Part shown: in pieces, positions 15,361 to 23,790 of the stretch
How positions within the stretch are numbered: position 1 is the first letter of the stretch
Layout: every line of letters starts with the position of its first letter
Assembly: GCA_045599645.1 (NCBI GenBank)
Contig: JAZRWI010000074.1
Location: 12,429 to 76,428, forward strand
Length of the DNA stretch: 64,000 bases
Reading direction: 5' to 3'
DNA from: RUG334 sp045599645
Lineage (GTDB): Bacteria > Muiribacteriota > Ozemobacteria > Ozemobacterales > Ozemobacteraceae
Notes under the pieces: generated by a model
Seen by the model: the letters and a program-made list of their open reading frames with translations, nothing else
Databases searched by the model: none
What the model was told of the DNA's origin: nothing
Program-made: the position numbers and the translations under genes

Positions 15361-16392
15361 ATGCTTAAGAAAACATTGTTGGCTGTTGCTATTGGTATTA
15401 TTGGCTTGTCTGGTATGCCAGCCTATGCCCAGGATGCTCAGGAAGTCCAGGAAAATCAGGAAACCAATTACACACTTATTGGTGATTTTAAATATAATGA
15501 AATTATGCTTAATGCTAACAGAGCTAATGTTTTTGCTCAGTTCCCATTTGGCACAAACCCAGAAAACGTCGGTGGCACAGAACAGGACCCAGGTCATTTT
15601 ACAGAAGGCTTCCCACCAGCTTTCAGAGGCGGAAACTTTGAAAAGGAAGTCTGGATATTAGACGCTAACAACAATGCTTTGAAGCTTTTCGAAAGCGGCA
15701 AGCTCAAGAAAAACATTGATATAAAGTTTGTTGAACATGCTTTCGACTTTGCTATCAGCCCGGATAACAAGAACATGGTATTCCTGAACAGAACCAACGG
15801 CAATGTATATATTACCGATAAAGACGGTAAGCAGACTGCTAAGGTTTCTGGCTTTGAATACGCTACTTCAGTTGAATTCAACCATAAGAATGAAATCCTG
15901 GTTGTTCATCCAATGGGGCAGGGTATTGTAAAGCTCGGTCTTGATGGTAAGGAAATTGCAAAATATTCTGCAGACCAGACCACAAGTAACTTTGAAAATG
16001 AAGCTGGTATCTGGGGCTTGGACGGCGTTCATACTAATACCGTTAAGCTTTTCGTCCGCACAGGTGTAGACCCAAAAGACGTAAAGGTTCTTGCTGAATT
16101 CCCATTCACCGATTATAAGGATGTAGAATATAAAGGCGCTACCATATTCGGCTTTGATAAGAGCGGTAATGTTTATTTTGGCCTTGTAGCCTGCGACCCG
16201 AACGGCGTTGTATATCGCGACAGAGTTTATAAGTGCGACAAGAACGGCAAGGTTCTTAAAGAAATGGACGTAATCGATCAGAGCCTGCTCTCTCCAAACG
16301 TTCCACGTCATAGACTCGTAAATAAATTCGGCCGCATCATAGCATTAGACGCCGACATCGAAAACTTCTACATCCGCGGTTGGAATATGTAA
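15361..16392 (+). CDS. Exported beta-propeller-like protein
   Basis: A 343-residue protein with a clear Sec signal peptide (residues 1-23, ending GMPAYAQ). The mature part has repeated four-stranded segments such as FDFAISPDNKNMVFLN, GNVYITDKDGKQTAKV, EILVVHPMGQGIVKLG and GNVYFGLVACDPNGVVYR, with DGK/NGK turns. This is the pattern of NHL/TolB-like beta-propellers used as binding scaffolds. No catalytic motif is visible and I do not recognise a specific family. A strong GGGGGA ribosome binding site and own promoter suggest good expression. It is likely periplasmic or secreted. Confidence 0.7.
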   Translation: MLKKTLLAVAIGIIGLSGMPAYAQDAQEVQENQETNYTLIGDFKYNEIMLNANRANVFAQFPFGTNPENVGGTEQDPGHFTEGFPPAFRGGNFEKEVWILDANNNALKLFESGKLKKNIDIKFVEHAFDFAISPDNKNMVFLNRTNGNVYITDKDGKQTAKVSGFEYATSVEFNHKNEILVVHPMGQGIVKLGLDGKEIAKYSADQTTSNFENEAGIWGLDGVHTNTVKLFVRTGVDPKDVKVLAEFPFTDYKDVEYKGATIFGFDKSGNVYFGLVACDPNGVVYRDRVYKCDKNGKVLKEMDVIDQSLLSPNVPRHRLVNKFGRIIALDADIENFYIRGWNM

Positions 16393-16407
16393 GCTTATCT
16401 AACACAG

Positions 16408-16444
16408 GCAAAAAGTTTTCTTCGTTACGAAGAAACCTTTTTGC
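16408..16444 (+). terminator. Rho-independent terminator
   Basis: GCAAAAAG..TTTCTTCG, loop TTA, CGAAGAAA..CTTTTTGC forms a long hairpin with one internal mismatch. It starts 16 bp after the stop of the 343-residue exported protein and is followed by TTTT. Confidence 0.8.
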
Positions 16445-16480
16445 TTTTAGCCGTGAGGCCTAATTCATTTCTCAAACTTG

Positions 16481-16534
16481 CCTGTAGGAAAAACAGAACC
16501 AAGTCTCTACCTAATAGGCGTCAGCCTCATTCAT
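16481..16534. repeat. Dispersed repeat family II, copy 2
   Basis: Starts CCTGTAGGAAAAACAGAACC, continues AAGTCTCTACCTAATAGG, and ends CTCATTCAT where the bidirectional terminator begins. It is related to 8138-8215 and 60855-60932. Confidence 0.6.
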
Positions 16535-16568
16535 AAAAAAGCCCTTCACGATTGTGAAGGGCTTTTTT
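16535..16568 (-). terminator. Terminator of the SH3b-NlpC/P60-like gene
   Basis: AAAAAA, stem GCCCTTCAC (16541-16549), loop GATT, stem GTGAAGGGC (16554-16562), TTTTTT. It is a perfect 9-bp stem able to work in both directions and lies 12 bp after the minus-strand gene. Confidence 0.88.
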
Positions 16569-16579
16569 CTCATCATATA

Positions 16580-17530
16580 TCAGCACTTGCGCATTACTGT
16601 TGTAATTGGTGCATACATCGGGTCATGATATCTTGGCCTGTGTTCTGAAGAAGAGTTAGACATTGCCTGAACGCTGTTACCAGAATCCATGATTAAACCA
16701 ATATGAGTATTGGGATCTTTCTGACCGTCACCGTCGCTGTCATAGGTTGACCAGAAAATTACGTCACCTGCCTGGAATGGAGGAGCTGATACTGTTGACC
16801 AGCCTGCGTTCTGAAGCATTCCCATAACACCGTAGCAACTGAGGTCTACGCTTGGAACAACGCCAGCAGCCTTAAGAGCTGTAGAAACAACCTGAGCACA
16901 ACCAAGGTTACCACCGTTGGTTAATGGGTCATATGGGAAAGAACCGGATTCCTGATAGGTTTCAACAAGGTATTCGGCAGCTGCTACTACCTTACCCTGT
17001 ACGCTGTCGCCAGAAACAGTGTAGTTTACACCGGAACCATTAGAACCACTGCCTGTGCTTACTGGAGCATATACGTCATTGCCTTCGTATTTCTGGTCTT
17101 TGCCAGAGAAAATATAGCGTGAATGAACATAGCCGTCGCCAGAGCTGGAAGTGATCTTATACCAGTCACCGTCACGGCCTGTAATTGTTACTTCCTGATT
17201 ATTTACTAACTGACCAACAACATTGCCCCATTCAGCGTTGTCTCTGATGGATAATGTAGAATCTACGCCTACATAAGCAATACCGTTAGGAAGTGTTGCA
17301 CCGTTGCCGCCAGCGTTTTCACCTTTTTTCTTGGCGGAAACCTGTGAAACCTTTGAAGTTGTTGTCTGGGAATTATCACTTTTTCTTCTTACGGTTGTGC
17401 TGGAGTCATCACTTATAGCTCCATCACCAAGATTAGTTTTGTTTGCTGAATCAGTGAGTCCAACCCCATAAAGGACTGATGCGCCAAATGCACAAAGAAA
17501 CATTGCGGCAAGTAAATTAACCTTTTTCAC
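16580..17530 (-). CDS. Secreted SH3b plus NlpC/P60-like cysteine hydrolase
   Basis: A 316-residue protein with a signal peptide (residues 1-22), a low-complexity Ser/Thr/Asn/Lys linker to about 80, and an SH3b domain at about 83-141 (STLSIRDNAEWGNVVGQL, EVTITGRDGDWYKI, GYVHSRYI). A C-terminal papain-like domain follows, with Cys at 211 (NLGCAQVVSTALKAAG) and His at 276 (PNTHIGLIMDSG). Such SH3b-NlpC/P60-like proteins cleave peptidoglycan peptides; the exact family call is by motif only. The start is GTG with GGGAGAAG upstream. The gene is monocistronic with its own terminator, and the linker suggests a periplasmic or wall-facing location. Confidence 0.75.
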   Translation of the reverse strand: MKKVNLLAAMFLCAFGASVLYGVGLTDSANKTNLGDGAISDDSSTTVRRKSDNSQTTTSKVSQVSAKKKGENAGGNGATLPNGIAYVGVDSTLSIRDNAEWGNVVGQLVNNQEVTITGRDGDWYKITSSSGDGYVHSRYIFSGKDQKYEGNDVYAPVSTGSGSNGSGVNYTVSGDSVQGKVVAAAEYLVETYQESGSFPYDPLTNGGNLGCAQVVSTALKAAGVVPSVDLSCYGVMGMLQNAGWSTVSAPPFQAGDVIFWSTYDSDGDGQKDPNTHIGLIMDSGNSVQAMSNSSSEHRPRYHDPMYAPITTVMRKC

Positions 17531-17621
17531 AAATCTTCTCCCAAAATCTTAGTTATGTACAATATACCATAATATTTATATAAAGGTTTTCAAAATTTAT
17601 TAAAATATACAGGCTTTATGA

Positions 17622-17725
17622 AAGTAGATTCCTAAAAACCTCCCTTTTTAAGGGAGGGTAGGGAGGGTTTTGATTTTAGAAGGAACTTGTTTTGAATGCA
17701 TAAAATCGAGTTTTCGGACGGTCTC
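17622..17725. mobile_element. MITE-like element, 5'-degenerate copy 3
   Basis: From AGTAGATTCCTAAAAACC to the right end GGACGGTCTC it matches the 146-bp element, including the CCTCCC..GGGAGGG hairpin and TTGTTTTGAATGCATAAAAT. The first ~40 bp with the left terminal repeat are lost or unrecognisable. The remaining gap 17531-17811 shows nothing else beyond a GGAGG-rich stretch. Confidence 0.7.
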
Positions 17726-17811
17726 TAAGGAGGGACTAGGGGAGGTTTCCTCTCAAAGCAGCGATAGAAGCTCAAAGTTAAATCCAGGGATTAGTAGAAA
17801 CCCTAACAAAC

Positions 17812-18888
17812 TTATTTATTTTTTAGTAGTTCTAATCGTAGTTTATCAGTGCCGGCCAGATAGTCTATGAAAGGCTTTGTAAGATTGGGGCGGACTTCGA
17901 ATTCTACCTTGCCGGGGTGAGTCTGCATCAAAGCTTTGAGTAATGAAACACCAACCTGAACTATAGGTATATGCTGTTCAGTTAATGGTTCTAAATGAAT
18001 CCCGTTGCAAAGCTGATTTTCAAATTTGCTGAAGGTAGGTGTAAACTGGCATTCTGTAGCTTCAATATAATCTGGAAGCAATGGCTTCAATGCTTCTAGC
18101 CATTTGCTGGAATCTATCCATGGCGCACCTATGTTCCTGAATGGTGCGTCTGTTCCGCGACCTTCAGATACCTGAGTTCCTTCAAAAAAGCAGGTGGCAG
18201 GGTAGAGCATTGCTGTTTTTATATCTGGCATGCTTGGTGACGGCTTGAACCAAGGAAATTCCAACTCCTTGAATATCATGGATTTATCGTAATTCTGGCA
18301 TTTATAAACCTTTAATTCATTGGTCAGCTTATAGTGGTCTTTTATCCATACAGCCAGTTCGCCAACAGTCATGCCATGGCGCAAATTGATTGGAAGATGC
18401 CCTACAAATGATTCAAAGCCTTCTTCAAGCATCGGGCCTTCAATTATTGGTCCAAGAAAATTGGGTCTGTCGAGGACTGCTACTGTTATGCCGGCTTCGT
18501 TAGCAGTTTCCATTATGTTTCTTAGGGTTGAAATATAAGTGTAGAAGCGGACACCAACGTCCTGAATATCATAAATAAGCAGTTCAATGCCTTGAAGCAT
18601 TTCTACTGATGGCTTTTTATTGGCACCGTAAAGGCTGACTATTTCTATATTTAGCTCATCAAGCTTAGAGTCGGCAACATGAACACCGTCTAAAACTGTT
18701 GAATTGAAGCCGTGCTCCGGGCTGAAAATCCTCTTCAGGCAAAAGCCTTTGCATTCAGCAATACGGTTGATAATATGCCTGCCATTTCTGTCTCTTCCTG
18801 TGAAGTTAGAAACAACGCCGATGTTAAGCTTGCCGCCGGCTGTCAGTGATTTATCTTCAAAAAAGGCTTCAAGACCTGGCTGAAACAT
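17812..18888 (-). CDS. namZ: DUF1343 / NamZ-like exo-beta-N-acetylmuramidase
   Basis: A 358-residue DUF1343 protein. The family includes NamZ, which removes non-reducing-end N-acetylmuramic acid during cell-wall recycling. Family motifs are present: KRIFSPEHGF (53-60), LLIYDIQDVGVRFYTYISTL, VLDRPNFLG, GTQVSEGRGTDAPFR and a C-terminal RPNLTKPFIDYLAG. No signal peptide is visible, whereas characterised NamZ proteins are exported, so this one may act in the cytoplasm or use another route. It starts 9 bp after the folC stop and is probably co-transcribed with it. Confidence 0.85.
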   Translation of the reverse strand: MFQPGLEAFFEDKSLTAGGKLNIGVVSNFTGRDRNGRHIINRIAECKGFCLKRIFSPEHGFNSTVLDGVHVADSKLDELNIEIVSLYGANKKPSVEMLQGIELLIYDIQDVGVRFYTYISTLRNIMETANEAGITVAVLDRPNFLGPIIEGPMLEEGFESFVGHLPINLRHGMTVGELAVWIKDHYKLTNELKVYKCQNYDKSMIFKELEFPWFKPSPSMPDIKTAMLYPATCFFEGTQVSEGRGTDAPFRNIGAPWIDSSKWLEALKPLLPDYIEATECQFTPTFSKFENQLCNGIHLEPLTEQHIPIVQVGVSLLKALMQTHPGKVEFEVRPNLTKPFIDYLAGTDKLRLELLKNK

Positions 18889-18897
18889 ATTCTATTC

Positions 18898-20175
18898 TCA
18901 GCCTTCAATGACTCTTAATGCATCTGAAATCAGATAAAGTGAACCGCAAACGAGAATCTTGTGTGACTTGTCTGTCTGGCATTCTGCCAAAGCTGATTTA
19001 TAATCATCAAACCACTGCCATTTATCGGAAATGCCTGATTTTTCAAAGTCTTCCTTTGATGGGCATCTTGGGCAGGTTGGGGGAACAAAGCAAAGCTTGT
19101 TACCGAATTGTTCAAGCCTCTTGGCCATTTCTGCCATTGGCTTGTCACGAAGTGCGCCAAATATTATGTTCATTGGTTCTTTGTTCTGATATGTGCTGAG
19201 ATAATTTATTAGAGCATCAAGACCTTCGTTATTGTGGGCACCGTCGAGAAGCATTTCAGGTTCCCCTGGAATCCACTGCAGACGGCCAGCCCAGTGAGCT
19301 TCCTTAATACCTTCAATAATTGCTTCATCAGGAATTTCAAACTTGTTTTTCCTCATCTGTTCAATTATTGCCATGACAAGACTAAGGTTTTCAAGCTGAT
19401 GAGCGCCTGGCATTGGGAAGAAAACCGGTTCTTCCGAAAATGGAAGCTTAATTATATGGCCGTCTCTGCGGCTTTCTACGAGCTCGAAACCGTGGTTAGC
19501 TTCAATTACAACCAGCTTTGCCTTCTTTTCTTCGCATTCCTGCTTGAAGATTTCGAGAATGGCCGGGTCTTTTTCAGTTGTGAAGAGTGGGTGATTCTTT
19601 CTGATAATTCCAAGCTTTTCGTGAGCAATCTTTTCCTTGGTATCACCAAGGAACTGCTGATGGTCAGTGCCGATATTAGTGATTACTGAAATTTCAGGGC
19701 CGCAGGAGTTGGTTGCATCTAAGCGGCCACCTAAGCCTACTTCAACCAGGGCAATATCAACGTCAGATTCCCTTAAAGCCCAGAAGCCGAGGGCAGTCAT
19801 AACTTCAAAGAATGCCGGAGAGCCGATAGAGGCTTCCTTATCCATTACCTTTGTGATTTCCTTGATTTGTTTAATACCGTCTACGACCATCTTTTCAGAG
19901 ATTGGTTCGCCCATGACCTTGATGCGTTCACGAAGACTTAAAAGGTGTGGGGAAGTATAGCTGCCAACCTGGTAGTCAGGGCAGTGTTTGAGGATTGATT
20001 CGGTAATTGAGGTAACAGAACCCTTACCATTAGTGCCACCAATAAGAATACAGGCGTATTCAAGCTGAGGCTTTTCCAGTTCTTCAAGCATATATTCAAT
20101 TTTATCAAGACTATATGGACCTTTGTGGGTTCCACGACCCAATATCCAGTTTTCTGCTTCAAGAAACTTATTCAT
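18898..20175 (-). CDS. folC: Folylpolyglutamate / dihydrofolate synthase FolC
   Basis: A 425-residue Mur-ligase-type enzyme that adds glutamate to folates (and to dihydropteroate in bifunctional forms). Motifs in order: GRGTHKGPYSLDKIEYML N-terminus, P-loop GGTNGKGSVTSI at about 46-57, VEVGLGGRLDATN, VITNIGTDHQQFLGDT with the metal-binding His, EKLGIIR, GAHQLENLSLV, LLDGAHNNEG and the C-terminal GALRDKPMAEM. Complete and of normal length. It is the first gene of a minus-strand pair with namZ and is divergent from ettA. Confidence 0.93.
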   Translation of the reverse strand: MNKFLEAENWILGRGTHKGPYSLDKIEYMLEELEKPQLEYACILIGGTNGKGSVTSITESILKHCPDYQVGSYTSPHLLSLRERIKVMGEPISEKMVVDGIKQIKEITKVMDKEASIGSPAFFEVMTALGFWALRESDVDIALVEVGLGGRLDATNSCGPEISVITNIGTDHQQFLGDTKEKIAHEKLGIIRKNHPLFTTEKDPAILEIFKQECEEKKAKLVVIEANHGFELVESRRDGHIIKLPFSEEPVFFPMPGAHQLENLSLVMAIIEQMRKNKFEIPDEAIIEGIKEAHWAGRLQWIPGEPEMLLDGAHNNEGLDALINYLSTYQNKEPMNIIFGALRDKPMAEMAKRLEQFGNKLCFVPPTCPRCPSKEDFEKSGISDKWQWFDDYKSALAECQTDKSHKILVCGSLYLISDALRVIEG

Positions 20176-20297
20176 TAATATTTACCCCCACTTTTAAGTG
20201 AGCACATTCTATCACATTTCGCTCTTAAAAACGAGTGGGTTGAAATGAAAAGGAAAACAAGGTAATATAAACAAAATTTTAAAACGAGGAACAGAAA

Positions 20298-21971
20298 ATG
20301 GCAGATAAGTTTATTTTTACAATGTATGGTCTTAACAAATACTACGGACAGAAGCATGTTCTCAAAGACATCAGCATAAGCTTCTTCCCGGGTGCTAAGA
20401 TTGGTATAGTAGGCTCCAACGGGGCTGGTAAAAGTACTATTCTGCGCATCATGGCTGGCGTAGACAAAGAATTTCAGGGGCATGCTGAAATTACACCAGG
20501 CTACAAGGTTGGCTTTGTTCCTCAGGAACCTCAGCTTGAAATGGGCAAAACTGTAAGACAGAACATTGAAGCCGCTTTCAAGGAAACCTACGATATTATC
20601 AATGAATATAATGAGCTTTCAACCGCTATGTGCGATATGGATCCTGAGCAGATGGACAAGGCCATGGAAAAAATGGCTAAGCTCCAGGATAAGATTGATG
20701 CTGCCGGCGGCTGGGAACTTGATACAAAGCTGAATGTGGCTGCCAATGCTCTGGTTCTGCCTCCAGACGATATGCTTGTTGATAACCTTTCTGGTGGGGA
20801 AAAGCGCCGCGTAGCTCTCTGCCGTGCATTACTCGAACAGCCCGACCTGCTTCTTCTCGACGAACCGACAAACCACTTGGATGCCCAGACTGTAGCTTGG
20901 CTTGAAAACTACCTTAAGGACTACCCTGGCACTGTTATTATTTCTACTCACGACCGTTATTTCCTCGATAACATCACTAAGTGGATTCTTGAACTTGAAG
21001 ATGGTTACGGCCTTCCATTCGAAGGCAACTATAGTTCCTGGCTTGCTCAGAAGCTTCAGATTCTTGCCAATTCTGAAAAGAAGGAATCTGCACGCAGAAA
21101 GTCACTTGACCGTGAATTGAAGTGGATACGCATGAACACTGGTGACAGACACGAACTCAGCCGCGAACGTCTCTCTCATTTTGAAGACCTTGTCACAAAG
21201 GAACGCGCTGAAGACCGTGGCGATGAAACAGTTATCCAGATTGCTCCAGCAGAACATCTTGGTGAACAGGTTGTTGACTTTAAGGGAGTTTGCAAGGGCT
21301 TTGGCGAAAACAAGCTCATGGAAGACTGCAGTTTTAAGCTTCCGAAGGGTGCTGTTGTTGGTATTATCGGTCCAAACGGCGCTGGTAAGACTACAATGTT
21401 CAAGATGATTGCCGGCACTGAAAAGCCAGATTCTGGTGAAGTTGTTGTTGGTGATACTGTCAAGTATGCATGGGTTGACCAGCATCGCGACTGCCTTGAT
21501 CCAAACAAGACTGTTTATGACGAAATCAGCGATGGCCTTGATGATATTCAGTTCGGTAAAATCAAGATTAATTCACGTTCTTACTGTGGTCGCTTCGGCT
21601 TCAAGGGAACTGACCAGCAGAAGCTTGTTGGTAATCTCTCGGGTGGTGAACGCAACCGTGTTCATCTGGCCAAGATTGTTAAATCTGGCGGAAACCTGCT
21701 GATGCTCGACGAACCTACAAATGACCTCGACGTTAATACCTTACGTCTTTTGGAAGATGCTATAAGTGATTTTGCTGGTTGCGCACTGGTAATCAGCCAC
21801 GACCGTTTCTTCCTTAACAGAATTTGTACACACCTTCTGATTTTCGAAGGTAATGCAAAGGTTACATGGTTTGAAGGAAACTTCGAAGATTACGAAAACA
21901 TGTATCTGAAGAAGCTTGGAACTGCTGCACAGGAAGGCCGTCGCGCCAAGTTCCGCCGCTTCTCACTGTAA
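20298..21971 (+). CDS. ettA: Energy-dependent translational throttle protein EttA
   Basis: A 557-residue ABC-F protein with two nucleotide-binding domains and no membrane domain. Walker A GSNGAGKST at 39-47 and GPNGAGKTT at about 357; signatures NLSGGEKRRV (about 164) and NLSGGERNRV (about 447); Walker B LLLLDEPTNHLD and LLMLDEPTNDLD. The EttA-type inter-domain linker and the C-terminus AKFRRFSL agree with the family. EttA binds the ribosomal E site and gates early elongation by ADP/ATP ratio. GAGGAA lies 7 bp before the ATG. Uses codons typical of highly expressed genes in this window (AAG, CGC, CTC). Confidence 0.94.
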   Translation: MADKFIFTMYGLNKYYGQKHVLKDISISFFPGAKIGIVGSNGAGKSTILRIMAGVDKEFQGHAEITPGYKVGFVPQEPQLEMGKTVRQNIEAAFKETYDIINEYNELSTAMCDMDPEQMDKAMEKMAKLQDKIDAAGGWELDTKLNVAANALVLPPDDMLVDNLSGGEKRRVALCRALLEQPDLLLLDEPTNHLDAQTVAWLENYLKDYPGTVIISTHDRYFLDNITKWILELEDGYGLPFEGNYSSWLAQKLQILANSEKKESARRKSLDRELKWIRMNTGDRHELSRERLSHFEDLVTKERAEDRGDETVIQIAPAEHLGEQVVDFKGVCKGFGENKLMEDCSFKLPKGAVVGIIGPNGAGKTTMFKMIAGTEKPDSGEVVVGDTVKYAWVDQHRDCLDPNKTVYDEISDGLDDIQFGKIKINSRSYCGRFGFKGTDQQKLVGNLSGGERNRVHLAKIVKSGGNLLMLDEPTNDLDVNTLRLLEDAISDFAGCALVISHDRFFLNRICTHLLIFEGNAKVTWFEGNFEDYENMYLKKLGTAAQEGRRAKFRRFSL

Positions 21972-22103
21972 CTTAAGCAACGGATAACAGGATGAGAGCG
22001 GATAAACAGCCGAACAGCCAGGAATTTTAGCCTCGGTTTTAGATAGTTTCTGCTTCTCCTAGCCCATCTTACTGCCAAGTGTTAGTCTGTAGGAAAATTA
22101 AGC

Positions 22104-22143
22104 CCTTCCTCCTTCAGGGGGAAGGTGGCACAGCGAAGCTGTG
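22104..22143. repeat. Dispersed double-hairpin repeat
   Basis: Two adjacent hairpins: CCTTCCTCC-TTCA-GGGGGAAGG (22104-22125) and CACAGC-GAA-GCTGTG (22129-22143). The second reads as a UUCG-type loop on the minus strand. It lies between the convergent ettA and HAD genes and may terminate transcription from both sides; no T-run is present. Confidence 0.6.
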
Positions 22144-22183
22144 ACGAATGCGGGGTTCTGTGGAACTAAGCTTTTTTTACAGT

Positions 22184-23017
22184 CTAGCATTTATTGCATA
22201 ACCACTGTTTTATTGCTGCGGCGAAGCCGTCGTCGGCGTTGGAGAGAGTTACCTTGAACCTTTTTTTAAGGTCTTCAGGGGAGTTTTCCATGATATAGGA
22301 TGTGGCTGTCCATTCAAGCATGTGAATGTCATTGTAGTCGTTGCCTAAGCTGACTGTATTTTCCCATGGAATGTTAAGATAGTTGCAGAGCCACTCTGCG
22401 CCTTTCCCTTTCGAAACACCCTTGGGAAAAACTTCTATCCAGGTATACCCCTGATTGAGCGGGCTTGTTGCTCTGATGAAACTCAGATGCTTATAGCGTT
22501 CCCGAAGCTCGTCAAGCATATATAGCTGTTCGTCTTTTATTATAGCCAATAACTGTGTGGCTGATTGAAGCTTTTTTATCAGTTCTTCATTACCTTCTAT
22601 GGCATAATCCTTAAGCCAGTGAAGTCTTGAAATAAGATCGAGTGACTTGGTAGGGCCAGAAAACCAATAGAAGAAATGATTTTCCGGAATAGGGAAGTGA
22701 ACAGAGAAATCAACCTGCTTATTACGGAAATAATCTGTCAGAACTAAAATATCATCGTGAGAAAGCTCATGACGACACAGCATTTTCTCATTGGCAAATT
22801 CGCAGATTCCTGCACCTGAAGAAAATATCAGGTAGTCAAAGGGAAGGTTTCGCGGAACTACTTCTCTTGAAGAATCAAGGGTTCTTCCTGTGCAAACTGC
22901 TCTTGCTATACCATTCTGGTGCAATAGCTCAAGAGCATCAATGCTGGCCTGATTGATTTTGCCGGCAGGGTTCAGGAAAGTCCCATCAAGGTCGGTAAGC
23001 ATTAGTCCTTTATACAT
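22184..23017 (-). CDS. Cof-type HAD-superfamily phosphatase
   Basis: A 277-residue HAD hydrolase of the Cof/YbjI type (class IIB cap). Motif I is LMLTDLDGTFLNP (D9, D11); motif II AVCTGRTLDSS; motif III Lys in VSKGKGAEWL; motif IV VSLGNDYNDIHMLEW. Members dephosphorylate sugar phosphates, FMN or other small phosphates; the substrate cannot be read here. It follows the unknown 175-residue gene after 9 bp, so the two likely form an operon. Confidence 0.88.
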   Translation of the reverse strand: MYKGLMLTDLDGTFLNPAGKINQASIDALELLHQNGIARAVCTGRTLDSSREVVPRNLPFDYLIFSSGAGICEFANEKMLCRHELSHDDILVLTDYFRNKQVDFSVHFPIPENHFFYWFSGPTKSLDLISRLHWLKDYAIEGNEELIKKLQSATQLLAIIKDEQLYMLDELRERYKHLSFIRATSPLNQGYTWIEVFPKGVSKGKGAEWLCNYLNIPWENTVSLGNDYNDIHMLEWTATSYIMENSPEDLKKRFKVTLSNADDGFAAAIKQWLCNKC

Positions 23018-23026
23018 AAGCTTATT

Positions 23027-23554
23027 CTAATCTTCTTCGCCTTTGGCCAATTTTACAAGAGCTTCTTCAATACGTCCTCTGAATTCGGGATTAGCTTTGG
23101 ATGGGAGCTGTAAAAAAGACTCTGGTGCATTTTTCCTGATTTCCAGAATGATTTTCATTAAGGTTTCAATCTGAATTTCGCCCCATAAAGGTCCTTTTTG
23201 GAAATCTATGGCAATTGCATTATCCAGAATGAAAAAGCCCAGGTCATATAGACTTCCTCTATTCAGCTTAAAGGTTGCTGAAATAAAATGAAATGGCTTT
23301 CCGAGACGTTTGCATACAAACTCTGCTGCATTTCCTACTTCATCAATACCAACTTCGTCCTGGGCTTCATAGCTGTAAACTGTCGGCATTCCACGAAGAC
23401 GCCTGGAACTTGAGCGTATGAAATTATAGCCGGCGATAACCTGTTCTGATGAAAGTCCGCAAATGCAGATTTCAGGGTAGGTTCCGTCGTCTATATCAAA
23501 AATATCATGCGTTGTATTCCACAGCCATCCCATACCTATATTATCGGCAGCCAA
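23027..23554 (-). CDS. Hypothetical protein upstream of HAD phosphatase
   Basis: Up to 175 residues, family not recognised. The protein has mixed alpha/beta sequence: ICICGLSSEQVIAGYNFIRS, GKPFHFISATFKLN, LGFFILDNAIAIDFQKG, then a helical acidic end (GRIEEALVKLAKGEED). No signal peptide or membrane segment. The frame opens with TTG at 23552-23554, directly beside a heptamer repeat array and without a clear ribosome binding site; an internal ATG at 23533 is an alternative start. The 5' end may therefore have been altered by the repeat. It is coupled (9-bp gap) to the HAD gene. Confidence 0.6.
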   Translation of the reverse strand: MAADNIGMGWLWNTTHDIFDIDDGTYPEICICGLSSEQVIAGYNFIRSSSRRLRGMPTVYSYEAQDEVGIDEVGNAAEFVCKRLGKPFHFISATFKLNRGSLYDLGFFILDNAIAIDFQKGPLWGEIQIETLMKIILEIRKNAPESFLQLPSKANPEFRGRIEEALVKLAKGEED

Positions 23555-23568
23555 CGGAGAGAAGATTA

Positions 23569-23699
23569 GTCGGAAGTCGGAAGTCGGAAGCCTGAAGCCT
23601 GAAGCCTGAAGCTGTTAGCCTAAAGCTTAAAAGCTTAAAGCTTAAAGCTTAAAGCTTATTGAAACATACCTTATACTCGTTATACTCGTTATACTCGCT
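23569..23699. repeat. Mixed heptamer and decamer repeat arrays
   Basis: Successive 7-bp arrays: GTCGGAA units, GCCTGAA units, then AAGCTTA units (23620-23657). A 10-bp array TTATACTCG/C (about 23671-23699) follows. They lie between the divergent hypothetical gene and the 857-residue exported protein, immediately upstream of the promoter of the latter. Confidence 0.85.
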
Positions 23700-23715
23700 A
23701 CTTATTGTAACCACC

Positions 23716-23744
23716 TTGCGGTTTTTGAAAAATTTGCTTATAAT
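23716..23744 (+). promoter_or_regulatory. Sigma70-like promoter of the 857-aa exported protein
   Basis: TTGCGG (23716-23721), 17-bp spacer and TATAAT (23739-23744), 46 bp before the start codon at 23791. Confidence 0.65.
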
Positions 23745-23790
23745 TGTATATCTATTCACTCAACGTATGTACATAAAACGGAGTAAAAAC

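Noticed and set aside
17670..17870. Small ORF downstream of the SH3b gene
   Set aside because: It is encoded mostly by the MITE remnant and overlaps the end of namZ; no ribosome binding site.
23659..23790. 44-residue N-terminal extension of the 857-aa protein
   Set aside because: It would translate the decamer repeats and the promoter, and it would bury the signal peptide; the ATG at 23791 has a good ribosome binding site.
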